This document shows positions 11,281 through 23,264 of a stretch of DNA of 64,000 nucleotides, in pieces. The position numbers and the translations under genes were made by a program. The notes below the pieces were generated by a model. It was not told the origin of the DNA and made no database searches. It was given only the letters and a program-made list of their open reading frames with translations. This stretch comes from Heterobilharzia americana (Eukaryota; Platyhelminthes; Trematoda; Strigeidida; Schistosomatidae), in the NCBI GenBank assembly GCA_944470555.2, contig OX104130.1:57755491-57819490 (forward strand), read 5' to 3'. Each line of letters opens with the position of its first letter. Position 1 is the first letter of the stretch.

Positions 11281-12549
11281 CTTTTTTAAGACGTTGTGTT
11301 GTTACTGCTGTATTTCAAAACTTGATCTGAGTGTGTCATCTTGTACACTGTAAGGTTCTGCTATTTATTCTGATAAAAATATCTAGGAATTAGATTTTTT
11401 TTTTAATTGAATACCGTCAAAGGTCTAGTTGATGAGATTGAACGTATTTTCAAAGTCACTTGTTTTGAGGATTTTAAAATTATTGTTGATGTCCGATTCG
11501 TATGCCAAATAGGACAGTAGATATCGTTCTCAAGAACTCTGAAATCACGAGCCATGGATGTATGGTGTGCTTCTGAGACATATATACAGGACTCGAGTTA
11601 GCTTTTTCACTCCGTCTCATTCGGTCAGTGTAGTGAATCTTCAATAATCACCTTACTAGGGTCTGGATTCCATGGTTAGGTTTTGTGGACTTGCAGGTGC
11701 AGTATAACATCGATTTCCAGAGCGAAAAGTGAAGTTTTTGACTGCATACTAGTCTGTCTGATTTAGTTGATCTGTAAGGACTTGGGAAGGGTTTTGAGAA
11801 TTGTCGATGTCGACTTATAATTTCAACCTACACATTTCACTGGGGTGAATGAATTCTATCAAAAGCTGTGAACTATGCTACACTGAGCAGAACGTTGAAG
11901 TCACTTGTTTCTGGTTATCTTCAGTATAAGAAGAGACAGTGTCTTAGGATTTGCCGACATCAAACCAACGATGGACATAGGCCATATTACTGTAAGTCAT
12001 CGTTGGAGATCAGTGAGTGATAGCATATTTTCCTGAAGTACCTCGTTGAACTAAGAACACTTGGATGCCTATCCCTTAGTTGGCATAGGAAACAGATTGA
12101 TGAAACCTCTGTTTTCTGGGTTGGAATATGAGAGCTTCAACTAGGTATTCAGGGAGGAGATAACAATTCTCGTCCTGGCGTGATATTCAGACTGCTGTAG
12201 CAATGTGGTAACCTACGTTCAAAGGTTAGCAAGAGCTAGTTGGTTCGCGCAACCTCGTCTAAACTGACTGATGCGAGGAGACTCATCCAGCTGTTTCTAA
12301 CTACAATGAGAAACAGAAGCCACGAACGTAAATTGACTCCTAGTCTCCGTAATAACTATGAACAGTGGTGGGTGGCGAAGTGAGAGAGATGGAGAATGTA
12401 TAAGCATTGCGTAACATCCTGTGGATCATTGAGGCCTAATTTGGAAACTGGCAACAAAAGGTTGGTTAGATTTTCAGCGACAAAGATGGATGCGTGATCA
12501 TCTTTTATGGAAAGGAGGCTGGGACTTTGGATGGAACAGTTCGGTTTAC
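11281..12549. other. Unassigned, probably old repeat sequence
   Basis: Base composition is slightly richer in G and C between 11900 and 12400 and short protein-like pieces occur, which suggests further decayed element sequence. No family could be named. Confidence 0.35.
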
Positions 12550-12854
12550 AACCAAATTTCATTTGCTTAGCATCCAATTTGAAGGTGAATGAAATGCAGA
12601 TATCGGTCCTCCAAATCTCCTTGAAGTTGAAAAAGGGTATTTTAGACCTGGAATAATGCAAAACATCCTGTTAGACGTAGACGCTATCAGTATCCAGAGT
12701 CTTCGGAAAACATTCAGCTTAAATCTGACTAAGTTTACCACTTATTTCGCACTCGGGAAATATAAGATAATGTTTCAGGCCCTTTCTGCAGTCACTCCCA
12801 GTTTAAGAATAAGGAAAGCGTGTTGGTCATTTCGTTCACGTAGAATTTACATCA
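12550..12854 (+). mobile_element. LINE A fragment (RT middle), left part of a split copy
   Basis: The frame from about 12610 reads LLDVDAISIQSL, then ALGKYKIMFQALSAVTPSL, which aligns with EDADKMQSLLNTLSG and CKFLLQDWSSAVPRL just after the YADD box of LINE A. It continues to KACWSF, equivalent to KARLAF, where LINE B sequence begins. The remaining LINE A sequence resumes at 14031. The copy is strongly decayed. Confidence 0.65.
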
Positions 12855-14030
12855 GCTTCAACAGTACGGAGTGCCACAAACCTTTACCAACCTAACTCAA
12901 CAGCTATATAACGACGCCACAATGGAATGCTCATTGACGCCTTTGAAGGGAAGACAGCAGTAAGACGAGGCTGTCTACTATCACAGATGATCCTCCTGAT
13001 TGTGGTCGACTGGATCATACAACAAACTGTGAGGAGCTGTGAGAAGATGGGCATACGCTGTTTGATCAGTGGAAAGGCCATAGGAGATTTGGATTTCGCC
13101 CATGAGGATTTGTGTCCAATGTCATGTGGCACAAACTCGAAGATCTACAGGCGAAAACCAACAAGTTGACAGAAGAGATGAGGCAGCGAAGATGGGACTT
13201 CAAGTGAACATAGAGAAGACAAAGGAGATGAAGATACCCAATCAACAACAACATCAACAATAAGCACCAATCACCATGAACGAGAGAAATCTACAGGAAG
13301 TTGTCTGTCTCACCTACCTAGGCAAGACAGCATCGTCTCAACTACAGGCGACACAGGCACAGATGAGGATGTCAAAGCCAGGATCGGAAACACAGAAAGA
13401 CAGGACTTCCTTTATTGATCTGAAATCAGTGTGGAGATCTACTGCACTACACTTCACTCAACATAGAGCGTGAACAAGATCCAGATTTTCAACACTGATT
13501 CAGTCAAGTCAGTGCTTCTATGTGATGGTTGAGAGAATTGGCGCATTACGAGAAGCATTTCCAACAAACTACAGATATACTTCAACAGCTGCTGTCTACG
13601 CTAGCTCACTCGATACTGACACTAAAGATCAGATGTCGAGAAAGAATAAGTAACAAGGAGCTCTGGCTGGCTGGCTGGCTGGTTGGCTGACTGACTGACT
13701 GTCAACGAACCAACCAACAACCTATCGCCCAACAAATATGCAGAAGAAGGTGGAGATGGATTGGATTTGGCATACACTGAAAAGACGTTTTGGGGACATC
13801 ATGTGCCAGGCCAGGCCAGGCCGTCGAGTGGAACCTACATGGGAAACGACGAGTTGCGTGTTTGAGGCGAGGGTGACATGGAGGAGATAGATGGTGAGGA
13901 AGGAATGAAAGTTTGTGGGTCGTCGTGGAGCCTGGTTGGAAAGACTGCAGAGAACAGAGTGAAATGGAGACGTGCTACTGAAGCCCTATGTTCCACTAGG
14001 ACCCAAAGGACAAATAATAATACTGCACTG
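12855..14030 (+). mobile_element. LINE B (RTE-clade, SR2-like), 5'-truncated copy nested in LINE A
   Basis: It starts within the RT (LQQYGVPQTF near 12852, then the motif B region GCLLSQMILLIVVDWI near 12970), passes a damaged YADD region near 13095 and continues through MNERNLQEVVCLTYLGKTAS (13276) and the long RTE C-terminal region. It ends with ACCCAAAGGACAAATAATAA, the same 3' end as the other LINE B copies. Frameshifts are frequent. The flanks are two consecutive parts of one LINE A, so this copy inserted into an existing element. Confidence 0.8.
13664..13703 (+). repeat. Tetranucleotide tract inside LINE B
   Basis: CTGG/GGCT repeats pass into CTGA repeats, about ten units in total. The same tract sits at the same position of LINE B at 34528-34545 and, on the minus strand, at 52291-52328, so it belongs to the element, just after the codons for ELWL. 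Confidence 0.85.
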
Positions 14031-14350
14031 CAGTTCGCTCTATCCTACTCCATTTTGTGAGACTTGGTTGGTAAAGACTGATGATATGAGGAGGTTATGT
14101 GTTTTTGGCCATACTTTTTTTCCAGAGTCGCTGATGTATGGTGGAATGACTGTGTGAGGTTAGATTGAGAGTAGTATTTGAGGAGGGTAAGTGAATCGAT
14201 AAGTTTGTGAGTGTTGATAGACTGAGGTGACTTGGAAATGTTATGTGCTACGCAGGTCGGACCATCGCCCACCCGGATGTGCATTGTCAGCTGAAGCGGG
14301 GTTACGTTGGAAGAAGACTAAGGATAGTCAAATCAAAATATGAAACCAGT
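14031..14350 (+). mobile_element. LINE A fragment (C-terminal region), right part of a split copy
   Basis: The first bases after the LINE B tail read YCTAVRSILL, exactly where the 12550-12854 fragment breaks off. CETWLVKTDDMRRLCVFGH and then VDRLRWLGNV follow, matching the LINE A C-terminal region in order. Frames shift at least twice. Confidence 0.7.
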
Positions 14351-14404
14351 CTATAATGTCTATGGCTACTGGTCCGAACCGTGTAGTTAGGTTCAGAGTG
14401 CCTG

Positions 14405-14485
14405 AATGGTGTGCTTGAGATAATGGGGATCGATGCTTGGTGACCTGGAGGCCATTGGTTCAAATCTTACTGTGAATCGAATTTT
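14405..14485 (+). repeat. tRNA-like repeat head, family uncertain
   Basis: A B-box-like GGTTCAAATCT (near 14457) lies about 50 bases after a weak A-box-like stretch (GTGCTTGAGATAATGG). It does not fold as a full tRNA in my reading. It is probably an old tRNA-derived short element. Confidence 0.3.
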
Positions 14486-16505
14486 AATTTCACCTTCATC
14501 CAGTATTAAGTGTATGTTTACTATATCAGGGCTATTTCACAGTCACACTGAAAATATGATATAACCAATTAGATAAAATCACCGGTTTGTTTCCCAAGTA
14601 CAGTAATGTACTTAAAATCTCATGAAGTATTGATAATTTGTAATGTAACGTCGAAACGTTTGTCAGCGGATATTCCGATTCAGTGAACTACCCAATTTTA
14701 AAAAGATATCGAAAGTCAATGGAAATGAGTCTAAGGATTCCTGCAAGCATAAATTCTCATATTATAAACCTGTTCGATAAGAATTTTGCAACAAATTTGT
14801 CTGAGGAATCAAAGTCTGCTGACTATTCAGTACAAGTAATAATCAGTTATCAATCAAACCCTAGTACTTGAAGACAAATGTGAATGGTTGTGACTGTAAG
14901 AGATCTGGTGAATTGTATCACAGTTATGTAGGTTGATCAAAAGTTTATTTGTTCTCAAACATACAACAGAGATCTCTTTTTGTCTGTAGCTGAAGTATTT
15001 AAGCTTTTTATTCATGCCAAAAAACAGCGAGTATGACGACGATGTAACGGTGATTATCGGTGATTAACTTTTCACTTCTAATTAAAAGAAGCTTTGTAAT
15101 ATCTTTATCAAAGTAAGTGGATTGATCAATGATCCTGTCTTTGAATATTCTCATGCATATAAATGATTTAGGTGAAGTTTACAACGTGTGGTAATAAACC
15201 TTTATGCATCGCAACTATTACACCAAAGGGAGTTCATATTGATTTGGAGGATTACGTTTCTACATGAAATATTAGGGGTGATCACACTGTTTCGTGTATA
15301 TCTTTTCAATTCTCAGACAGAAAGAATCAGATTTCAAAACCAGGAGAATCTTCTGACATATGTATGGTATGACAATTTTTTTTTGGAAATTTATCAGTTA
15401 AAATAGAAATTACATTCATCACTTTGAATCTGAAGAAGAAAATTAAAAGTATTCAACCGAAGCATCTCGCATCTTTACCTAATTCAAGATGGTAGTAAAC
15501 AGCGTCAGCTGAAAATGTTGTTTCTCATGTATTTCCAGCAGGGAAGATTTGTAGCACTAGGCTAATTTAAGGATGGTGCCAAATTTCCGTCAGATGTGAA
15601 TAAGTAAAGTGTATGAGAGCTCTGAGTAGCAGTAGGTTTTGTGGTATGACAAGTATCCACGAGAAAGTTGCAAACACAAATGATAGTAACTGGAATGCAT
15701 GAATTCTATGTGTTTTACTTCATCTAGATTCACTCTATGTCGGTATCACTTGCTCTGTTGGTAGACGTACATTAGCTAAAAATGTCTCTCTGTCTACAAA
15801 CGGTTATACACTGACGTCAATAATAACTTAATGCACAAAAGACTTCATCTGAAATCGTTAAGCAAGTACATATTACGGGCTATGTATCTTGCTGAAACCA
15901 AGATGTTTTTGAATAGTCGTTTTATAGAAGGTTTACACGTGAGTGAAGTCTGTGAATAAAAACAAACCTGAGTAGTCATCTGTTTTAGAGATAAGTAGTT
16001 TCTGATAATTAAGAGGGATTCAACAGTTGGTTTATTTCTATTCAGAGCAGTTTAACACTAAGTACTATTCACCTTTTAGATTATTCATGATTAGGACTAC
16101 GGGGAATTGGTGACATCTATGTAACAAATTAGTCTTCAGAGAGATCGGTAGATATTAAAGTATACTAATAATTTGTCCACGGCAATGGTTACAATTGATC
16201 AAACTCTATGTGACTTTGCAATTTTTTTCTTATGTTCACAATAATTAGACTTTGTTTTAGTAACTAGATTGTAGAACATACTTGTCCTATTCACTTTACC
16301 TTCTCAGCCAAAAGTCCTTTACTTGACAATAAATACTTGGGTTGCATTCACTTGTTTCATTAAGAACTCTCATTTAATTCTTCATTTAAATTGAGAGAAA
16401 TATTGATTAAAGTAAAAAGGAAACCGAGATATCTTTTATGAGTTGATTTAATAGCCTTTATGTGTTTCTACCGATCCACCTACTACTATATGGATGTTTA
16501 CATAG
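14486..16505. other. Unassigned AT-rich DNA
   Basis: Nothing supportable was seen. Open frames at 14683-14871 and 15188-15406 are short, without motifs or splice context. Confidence 0.4.
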
Positions 16506-16770
16506 GCTACACAAAGCACATCCTATCCAAAACCCATCTCAGAACATGATGATGCTTGGTTGTCAAACGAAGGTTGGAAATGGGTCATTAGTTGGATTCT
16601 TAGACATCCAGTTAACTGTGGTCATTCTGCTTAACCAGAATCGTTCATTAAATCATTTATGAAGTATAATCAAGCATTTCGAAAAAAGTTGGAGTGGCCA
16701 TTGAACATAGCGGAAGCCTTCATAATTCATCAGTTCATGTCTGATCTCTGTGTTCAAATGAAGTGCATCT
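16506..16770 (+). pseudogene. Unrecognised coding block with one in-frame stop
   Basis: One frame stays open from an acceptor-like site (TGGATGTTTACATAG ending at 16505) to a TAA at 16768-16770, apart from a single TAA at 16633-16635. It contains DDAWLSNEGWKWVISWILRH and, after the stop, QAFRKKLEWPLNIAEAF and IHQFMSDLCVQ. Three tryptophans within about 13 codons, mixed charged and hydrophobic residues and few repeats make it look like former coding sequence, not noise. I do not recognise the family. It could be an exon of a pseudogene or of a gene whose stop is a variant or an error. No neighbouring exon was found. Confidence 0.4.
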
Positions 16771-17040
16771 AATCTCTCACTGTATCTTCCATATGACTTT
16801 TGTTGTATTAGTACTTATCAATATTACTATTTTCATCTTTTCCTTACTGTGTATTCGTGGATTATCATTTTCTGACTACTGTCCCACTTTTCTTACTCTT
16901 CTATTAATTTCGAGACTAGTACACAACAACTTTGTAATTCTACAAACAATTTATTTCTATGTACCAAAATAGATTTTTTTTAATGAATTCAGTTTGATAT
17001 TCATCAAAGACGGAAATAAGTTTAAGAACCAATGGAAATC

Positions 17041-17195
17041 TGGAAACGCTGAAGACCTACTTGTTTATAGTATGGGTCTCCTCAGCAGTGCCCACTCATT
17101 AACCCGACAGAGGTCGAACTCAGGTCTTTCAGGTTTCTTGGCAAGCACTTTACTATTAAGCCACTGGGTCGGAATCCAGTGGTACAATGCGAAGT
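17041..17195 (-). repeat. Family B short element, minus-strand arm
   Basis: Read on the minus strand it has the tRNA-like part (GGATTCCGACCCAGTGGC, then a degraded B box) followed by GGGCACTG-CTGAGGA, in which the hammerhead CUGANGA box is intact, but the second half of the ribozyme is degraded. It faces the plus-strand copy at 17262. Confidence 0.7.
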
Positions 17196-17261
17196 CGTGA
17201 TGGGTAAATTGAAACAAGTCGAACGTGAGGACAGATGTCCAACGATCACATTCGATGCAAA

Positions 17262-17525
17262 TCGCTCCATATCACGAACTGATAGAAATGGGAAATATGG
17301 ATCATTGGATTCCGACTCAGTGGCCCATTAATAACGCGCTGGCCTCAGAACCTGAAGGTCTTCGACTTGATCTCTGGTAGGGTTATGGATGTCCATTGCT
17401 CCAGAGTACTAGTCTAGGATGAAACAGCTGCCCAGTACACTCAGGTTTTCAATGGTTCTCCGAATGATGTCAGTTTGTAATGAACCCCAATCTGAAATCA
17501 ATAAATCCTCACAAATCTCCGAATT
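17262..17525 (+). repeat. Family B short element, plus-strand copy
   Basis: The head reads GGATTCCGACTCAGTGGC with ATTAATAACGCGCTGG. A degraded B box, a decayed hammerhead (GTCTAGGATGAAACAGCTG at about 17431) and the tail TGATGTCAGTTTGTAATGAA and CTGAAATCAATAAATCCTCA follow. Confidence 0.75.
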
Positions 17526-20500
17526 GAATTAGATTTCTGGTGACTTTTTTCTGATCTTTCAGCTTCTGGTAAACCAATAACCACCTTTATAAAGACGAAT
17601 ATACATTTATTGACATGATCATCAGCAAGAAAATTTGCTCCAGTTCATGACACAATGACACAATGGGCCTATAGTTTGCCTAAATGGTACTCGACTAACG
17701 TAAATATGAGATCCAACTGCTAGATATGTTTCAGTTTCACTTCAGTTGCTGAGACTATGGATGGATAATCTGGCAGTCGGCTAAAAATGTTGAATCAGGT
17801 GAAAATGAAACATCATTAGCTGTTGCACGTGTATCTCAATCGGCTCTCCTTCAGGTTTATAATCCCAATATAATTCACTTCACTCCTATTGCAAGCAAGA
17901 TTTTCTTTAACCTTCGATAATTATCTGTTTGACTTAAGATCAATCTGACAAGTTAAAGCTTCTTCGAGACAGTTCAAATAATATTCACCAATGAACGCCA
18001 GTCTATTTTGTGTAATATTCTTGTGGCATTTATTTCTAAGTCTTGATAACTGTTGTGATTTTAAACTATTTGCAACTTATGAGAAGAACAATCAGGTGAA
18101 ATCATTTTGCTTTTGTAACCTAATGACTACTGGTGTAGTTGTTGGTTTCAATCGCACGGTATTCCTCAGATTGCACGAATGGTTTGATTACCGACGTTCA
18201 ACTTCCAAGGGTCTTGGTTTAATTTTGTTTCTCATAAGTTGCTGATCAGTTCGCTACAAGTTATATGAATTCATGATCTGATGACCTTATCTTAATTTGA
18301 CTGCTTATTATGCAACCTTGAACTCTAAGTAAATATCACTTTTACTGAAATTATAAGGCTTCCGTTTTGTCCTTAACCTTTTAGATGTATAAACTGTTTG
18401 TTAACAGCATGATGTTTTTTGCTTTATAAATTATGTACTTAAAAGCACATACTGTTTTTAAACAGTTCGAAGTGTTTCTATAAACAAATAACAAAGAAAA
18501 GATACAATTTTGGATTTTGAGATATTTAAAAATGAGAAATATGGAGTCTCTACACCAATCAAAAGTAGAATTCATATGAAATGTGATCAACAAATTAAAT
18601 TCACCTAAAATGTCCAATAATATAGATCCAACCAATAAAAAGTTATCTTGAAAATGACCATTCCTATCTATGACGAATAGATGCAGGAAAAAATTAGACG
18701 TGTACTTATATATGCTACTAACTGGCAATCGAATTACCGCAAATTATTCTGCAGAGATTGTCAGTCATACTATTCTGATTTTGATATAGGATGAACGTTT
18801 CACTTGTTCAGCATTTAGCTCAGTTGAAAGTTCATTAGCTTCACTTACATCTGAAATTTATTTCGAAGATATCATCGACATAGTGTATGACAGGAGGAAT
18901 AGCCAGAAGTGTCATTGGCCCGAACCTTCTAGTTTATAAATTCTCATTCCTTAACAGATGGACACAATTTCGAGGCATGAAGGTAAAGAATAATCAAAAT
19001 GTTAGAAACATACTGCATGTTTAAACAGATATAGGGACTTTACAAATGAAAGTAGATTTCCTTCTGGATACTTTTAACTCTTAAATATCGCTTTATCACT
19101 CAGCTATGCTATGAATTTTGAAATCTAAACAAAGTTGGGTTTTTTACTTGTTTTTCGTCTTATGTGTAGTAGAGTTATAGAATTACTAGAATTTTGGGCT
19201 TTATTTTGCTTGATGATACTTAGTTTTTAGTTAGTTGACAGTTTAAAAACAGCAGTTTCCATGTATTCTTCATTTTATGCGAACTAGTAGAAACATTTTC
19301 GTTGTTGTGTCCAATGTTTTAACGGTGCATCAGATGGTCTTAAGCCTCTTCTTTAACTACTGAGTTACAGTAACCACTTTTCTCAGCTACATACAAAACA
19401 AATAAGTTAAATTTAAAGCTTTGAATGCTACCTTAACTGTGATCCATGAGTATATAGGAGACTGGTTATGTTACTAACACGTAATGTTTGACCAACCCTG
19501 CCTAACTTGATGTGCTCTGGTACCTGCCTAGTACCTTGCCTAACTTATAAGTACTGATAACAAAGCACAAATCAAACGAACTGGTATTCAGGAATATATT
19601 CGGAAGACCAATATATTTGAATAGAACAAATATGATAGTGATAATTGGCCGAAAGGTTATCCAACTTATCTGGCTAATATGGCTGAGGACGTGCGCATAA
19701 ACCAGCACAAATGGGGCACAAAATAGCGTCGAAGCCTTCTCAGACGCAGACTTGTTAAAACGAAACTTAAAACATCGTAACTATCTGGATGCGAGCTAGA
19801 AGGCTGTTTAGTAAATATTTGGATAATTTAATCTTTTTATTTTAGCCCTATTTGTATTTTGATTCCAGGAATGTGCACTGCATATATCGCATTGGTAACA
19901 GCCAACCTGCATCAAAAAGATAATGAATCAAAAACATTTTTTTCCTGAGATGAATTTGGAGCAAGCAACAATTTGATTAATGAATAAAACCTAATAGTAC
20001 TCATCAATTGTACACTCCATATTAATAGTTCCTAAAGTGATCGACTGCATATCAATAAATACGCGAAACAATAATAGCGTGATATGGTAAATTGTTCTGG
20101 ATACGAATAGCGACTGCTTTCCCATAGACCTGATACTTCATGTAGCCATGAAAATCAGAAGACTGGCTTCTGACTGTAGAGAAGACAACTCACTTGACAA
20201 AAGACGCATCATTAATATACAGTTTTCTTTCAGAAAATGCAGCGGCTAGGTTACATGTTAAGTATTTGTTTTCATGGGTCAACTGAAGGACAAAATTATT
20301 CAACAAGGTTTTACGCCTATACATTAATATGAAACAAGGCTGAAATCTAAAATTCCACCTTAGTGGCTGATGACCTTGGACTCCGTTTTAGATTTAACCT
20401 ACATCCTATCAGTTATAAATATACCATGATGTAATGCATAGATAAACACCCAATGTCTACTGAGACACTGAAATGGGATCAAAATCATACGGGGCACAGA

Positions 20501-22588
20501 TTACTAGGAGTTAAATGTAAGCTTGAAAAAGTCTCACATTTATGATGAGAATTGAATGAATTAAAAATGAATTCTGCCTTAATGAACAGAATGGGTATTA
20601 ATCAAGTATGATATTAGTATTAAGCTAAGGTATCATTTAAGTACTCAGTAGGTGAGAATGATAATAAAAACTATACATCATTTTCTTATTTTGGCTATGA
20701 AAGAAAAAAGATGGGCTAAAATATAATAACTAAATGGATAAAATCAGTCTCAAAAAGCATGTTGTAAAACTTTTTTTGAAAACTGTTGCTATTGAAAACC
20801 AAAATCTTTCACAGTTTGGAGAATTGACAAATTAACTTCTATGATCAACAAGATTCAGTAAAATCTTTAAGTTAACTTCAATAACATTAGATTTTCTAAT
20901 GATACGAAAAATATTTGATCTAAAACAAAATTTCTTACTATATTCCGGTTATGACGAATTGAAATAAGGGTCAATGGAATACAGTGTTTAGTAGACAAAC
21001 ATGCACTATGTTAGTCAATGATAAAGACGTTTAGGGTGCAAAGCAAACCTTATCGTCAGTGCTCAGTTGAACAATAAAAACAGTTTGATCATTGACAGAA
21101 TAGATTTCTAAAAATGTTGCTTTTATTTTTTTCTGCTGACAGTGCATTCATGATATAACTGAAGTTCATATCAAGTTCAGGTATGAAATAATTCTATTTT
21201 AAACTATATTCTTAGCTTTGTCTGAAACCTTTTCATCACTAGATAAATTGGTAAAGTTTGAATAAGAAATATAAAGTTGATTTATGATATCATGTATGAC
21301 ATTGCATATAAGTTTACAATTATTCCACCCTAAGATCCCATGGATATCAGGAGGTTTTCCACGGCTGAAGATTGAAATGAAGCATCTTTATTTGATATTC
21401 ACCGACGACAGACTTCTCTCTTTTTGGATAGAATATCTATGTGAGGTCTATGGAAACCAAAACTGCCTAAAATCTTTGAATCATATTTGAGAAAAAAGAA
21501 CTCGTTGTGGCAAAGTGCATTTGATGTATGAATGTTTTACTTTATGTATGTTAACAACACTTTATCTGTTCCAATAAGTATCTAACATCAATCATTCCTC
21601 GTGATATCGAATTTAACACCAAGTATTATGATGATAATCAATTTTCAGTATAGTTGACCCTAGTATCCTAGTTTGACCTGTCATCGCATAGAATTATTGT
21701 GTCTCATATGTTCGATGGGCTTACTTAGCCGACGAAGTTAGTTTTGTATGGTTTCATTGTTCTAAATGCCACTCTAACATCGTCCTTATTGGAATCCTAC
21801 GTAGGGTTTCTGATATCCCTTCTGTACATGGTAAAACTAAGTCACTTTTGAAATCCTTCACTATGGTTTTGTTATTAACACGGTCTCCACTGTGAATAGT
21901 ATTATTAGTGGTGTATTTTTTTACCACTTATTTCATTCTGCATGCACTCACAACTGTGGTGTTAGGTGATAATACTTTGTTTAAATGCCTTTTTTTTCAA
22001 AATACGTTTTCTGCCATGTTGCCTAACCAGGTACTTCACTCCATCTACCATACCTGGTATCGCTCGAGATCATCCAAAGTCAACGTATTTATCTGACACT
22101 ATTACCTAAACTATTCTTGCCCATGTTTCACTTCGTAACCCTAACATAAGCAACTCTGTTTCATTACTCCCTATTTCCTGCGTTGATTAAATTGTTCCAA
22201 GTAATGAGTTTATATGTGTAGGAAATTTGTCGATGTTTTCTGATTTGAATTCTGTGACATTTTTATCCATATATCTCCACTAAACTTTGACAGCAAGGTT
22301 AAATGGCAATAGGCCAAAACGTAACTAAGCGTTCATAAAATGATCTGTTATAATCGGAGATATTGGGGGCCATGCAGCTACTCCTTCTGTTGGTAAGCAT
22401 ATTTTATTTAGAAACTTGAGGACAGAAGAAACTTAGCATAATCGCAACCCTAAAATAACTTCTTTCACGGGTAACTTTGTTGCAAATCCGAGCTGTTGGT
22501 CAGCTTCAAATTCGACTCTGTCTGACTCAAGAATCACAATAATTGGTTTGCTAGTGTGGCAGCTTAGTACATCAAAGTTAGTCACTTT
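17526..22588. other. Long unassigned AT-rich interval
   Basis: Five kilobases with no recognised element, RNA gene or convincing exon. Open frames of 60-115 codons (17991, 18381, 19502, 21284, 21908) lack motifs and splice context and look like chance frames. It may be intron of the minus-strand candidate gene at 22.6-23.0 kb, or intergenic. Confidence 0.4.
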
Positions 22589-22765
22589 TCATCTTCTTTT
22601 AATTTCATTGTTCCCTAATCTTCGTTTTCGTTTATAAGGATCTATAAGCCTCGATTGTGACGAATTTAAAATAAGCTCTAATACCATTGGTAAATACTTA
22701 AGTAGCTCATGAGTTGGTGTGTTTATTATAGTCAATTTCATTTTGATGATATAAACTGATAGCAA
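22589..22765 (-). CDS. Candidate 3'-terminal exon, product unrecognised
   Basis: On the minus strand an acceptor (ATAATTAAACAG) is followed at once by 58 open codons and a TGA at 22589-22591. The peptide includes THELLKYLPMVLELILNS and ends in a strongly basic tail, DPYKRKRRLGNNEIKRR, suggesting a nucleic-acid- or membrane-facing C-terminus. The frame joins in phase 0 to the exon at 22897-22998 across a 131-base intron. I do not recognise the protein. A chance open frame is the alternative, but two adjoining open blocks with matching phase and proper splice sites make that less likely. Confidence 0.45.
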   Translation of the reverse strand: MLSVYIIKMKLTIINTPTHELLKYLPMVLELILNSSQSRLIDPYKRKRRLGNNEIKRR

Positions 22766-22896
22766 CTGTTTAATTATACAGTTTCAATTTCAGGAATCTT
22801 TATCACCATAACATCGCAAATAGTATTTTTTCGGTAACTAAATAAATCTATGAATGTTAGCCTTAAATAAGAACTCAAAACTTTTATGTTACTTAC

Positions 22897-22998
22897 CATT
22901 GTGGACATATGTACGATAAATTCATCCATTGCGAAAACGGCTGGAATAAATCTGAGAGGCTTACCAAATTCAGTGAGGTATGGCCAGCCATACAATTT
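22897..22998 (-). CDS. Candidate internal exon, product unrecognised
   Basis: The block has a good acceptor with a pyrimidine-rich run (GATTCCTTCTCACACAG) and a consensus donor (ATG then GTAAGTAAC). Its 102 bases are open as 34 codons with no shift, including YGWPYLTEFGKPLRFIPAVF and DEFIVHMSTM. It joins in phase to the 22589-22765 exon. Earlier exons were not found; a LINE A and a PLE fragment fill the upstream side, so the gene could run further with intronic insertions. No family assignment is offered. Confidence 0.5.
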
Positions 22999-23264
22999 CT
23001 GTGTGAGAAGGAATCACAGTATAAAATCCTTTCTGAACGTTTTTCATTCAAATAGACTAAATGCATCGCTGAAGAGGTGCTTGTATAAGTAAAATACACG
23101 GATGAGTTGATGTAGACACTTCATTAGCTTTGTTCGCCTTTAATATAAACAAAATCTAGTGGAAACCGCTGGTTATAGAGTAAGAGCTATATATTCAGTG
23201 AATATGATCGATGGGGAGGTGGAAATTTTACATAAAATGGCTATCCATATAAGTTCATCAAAAA

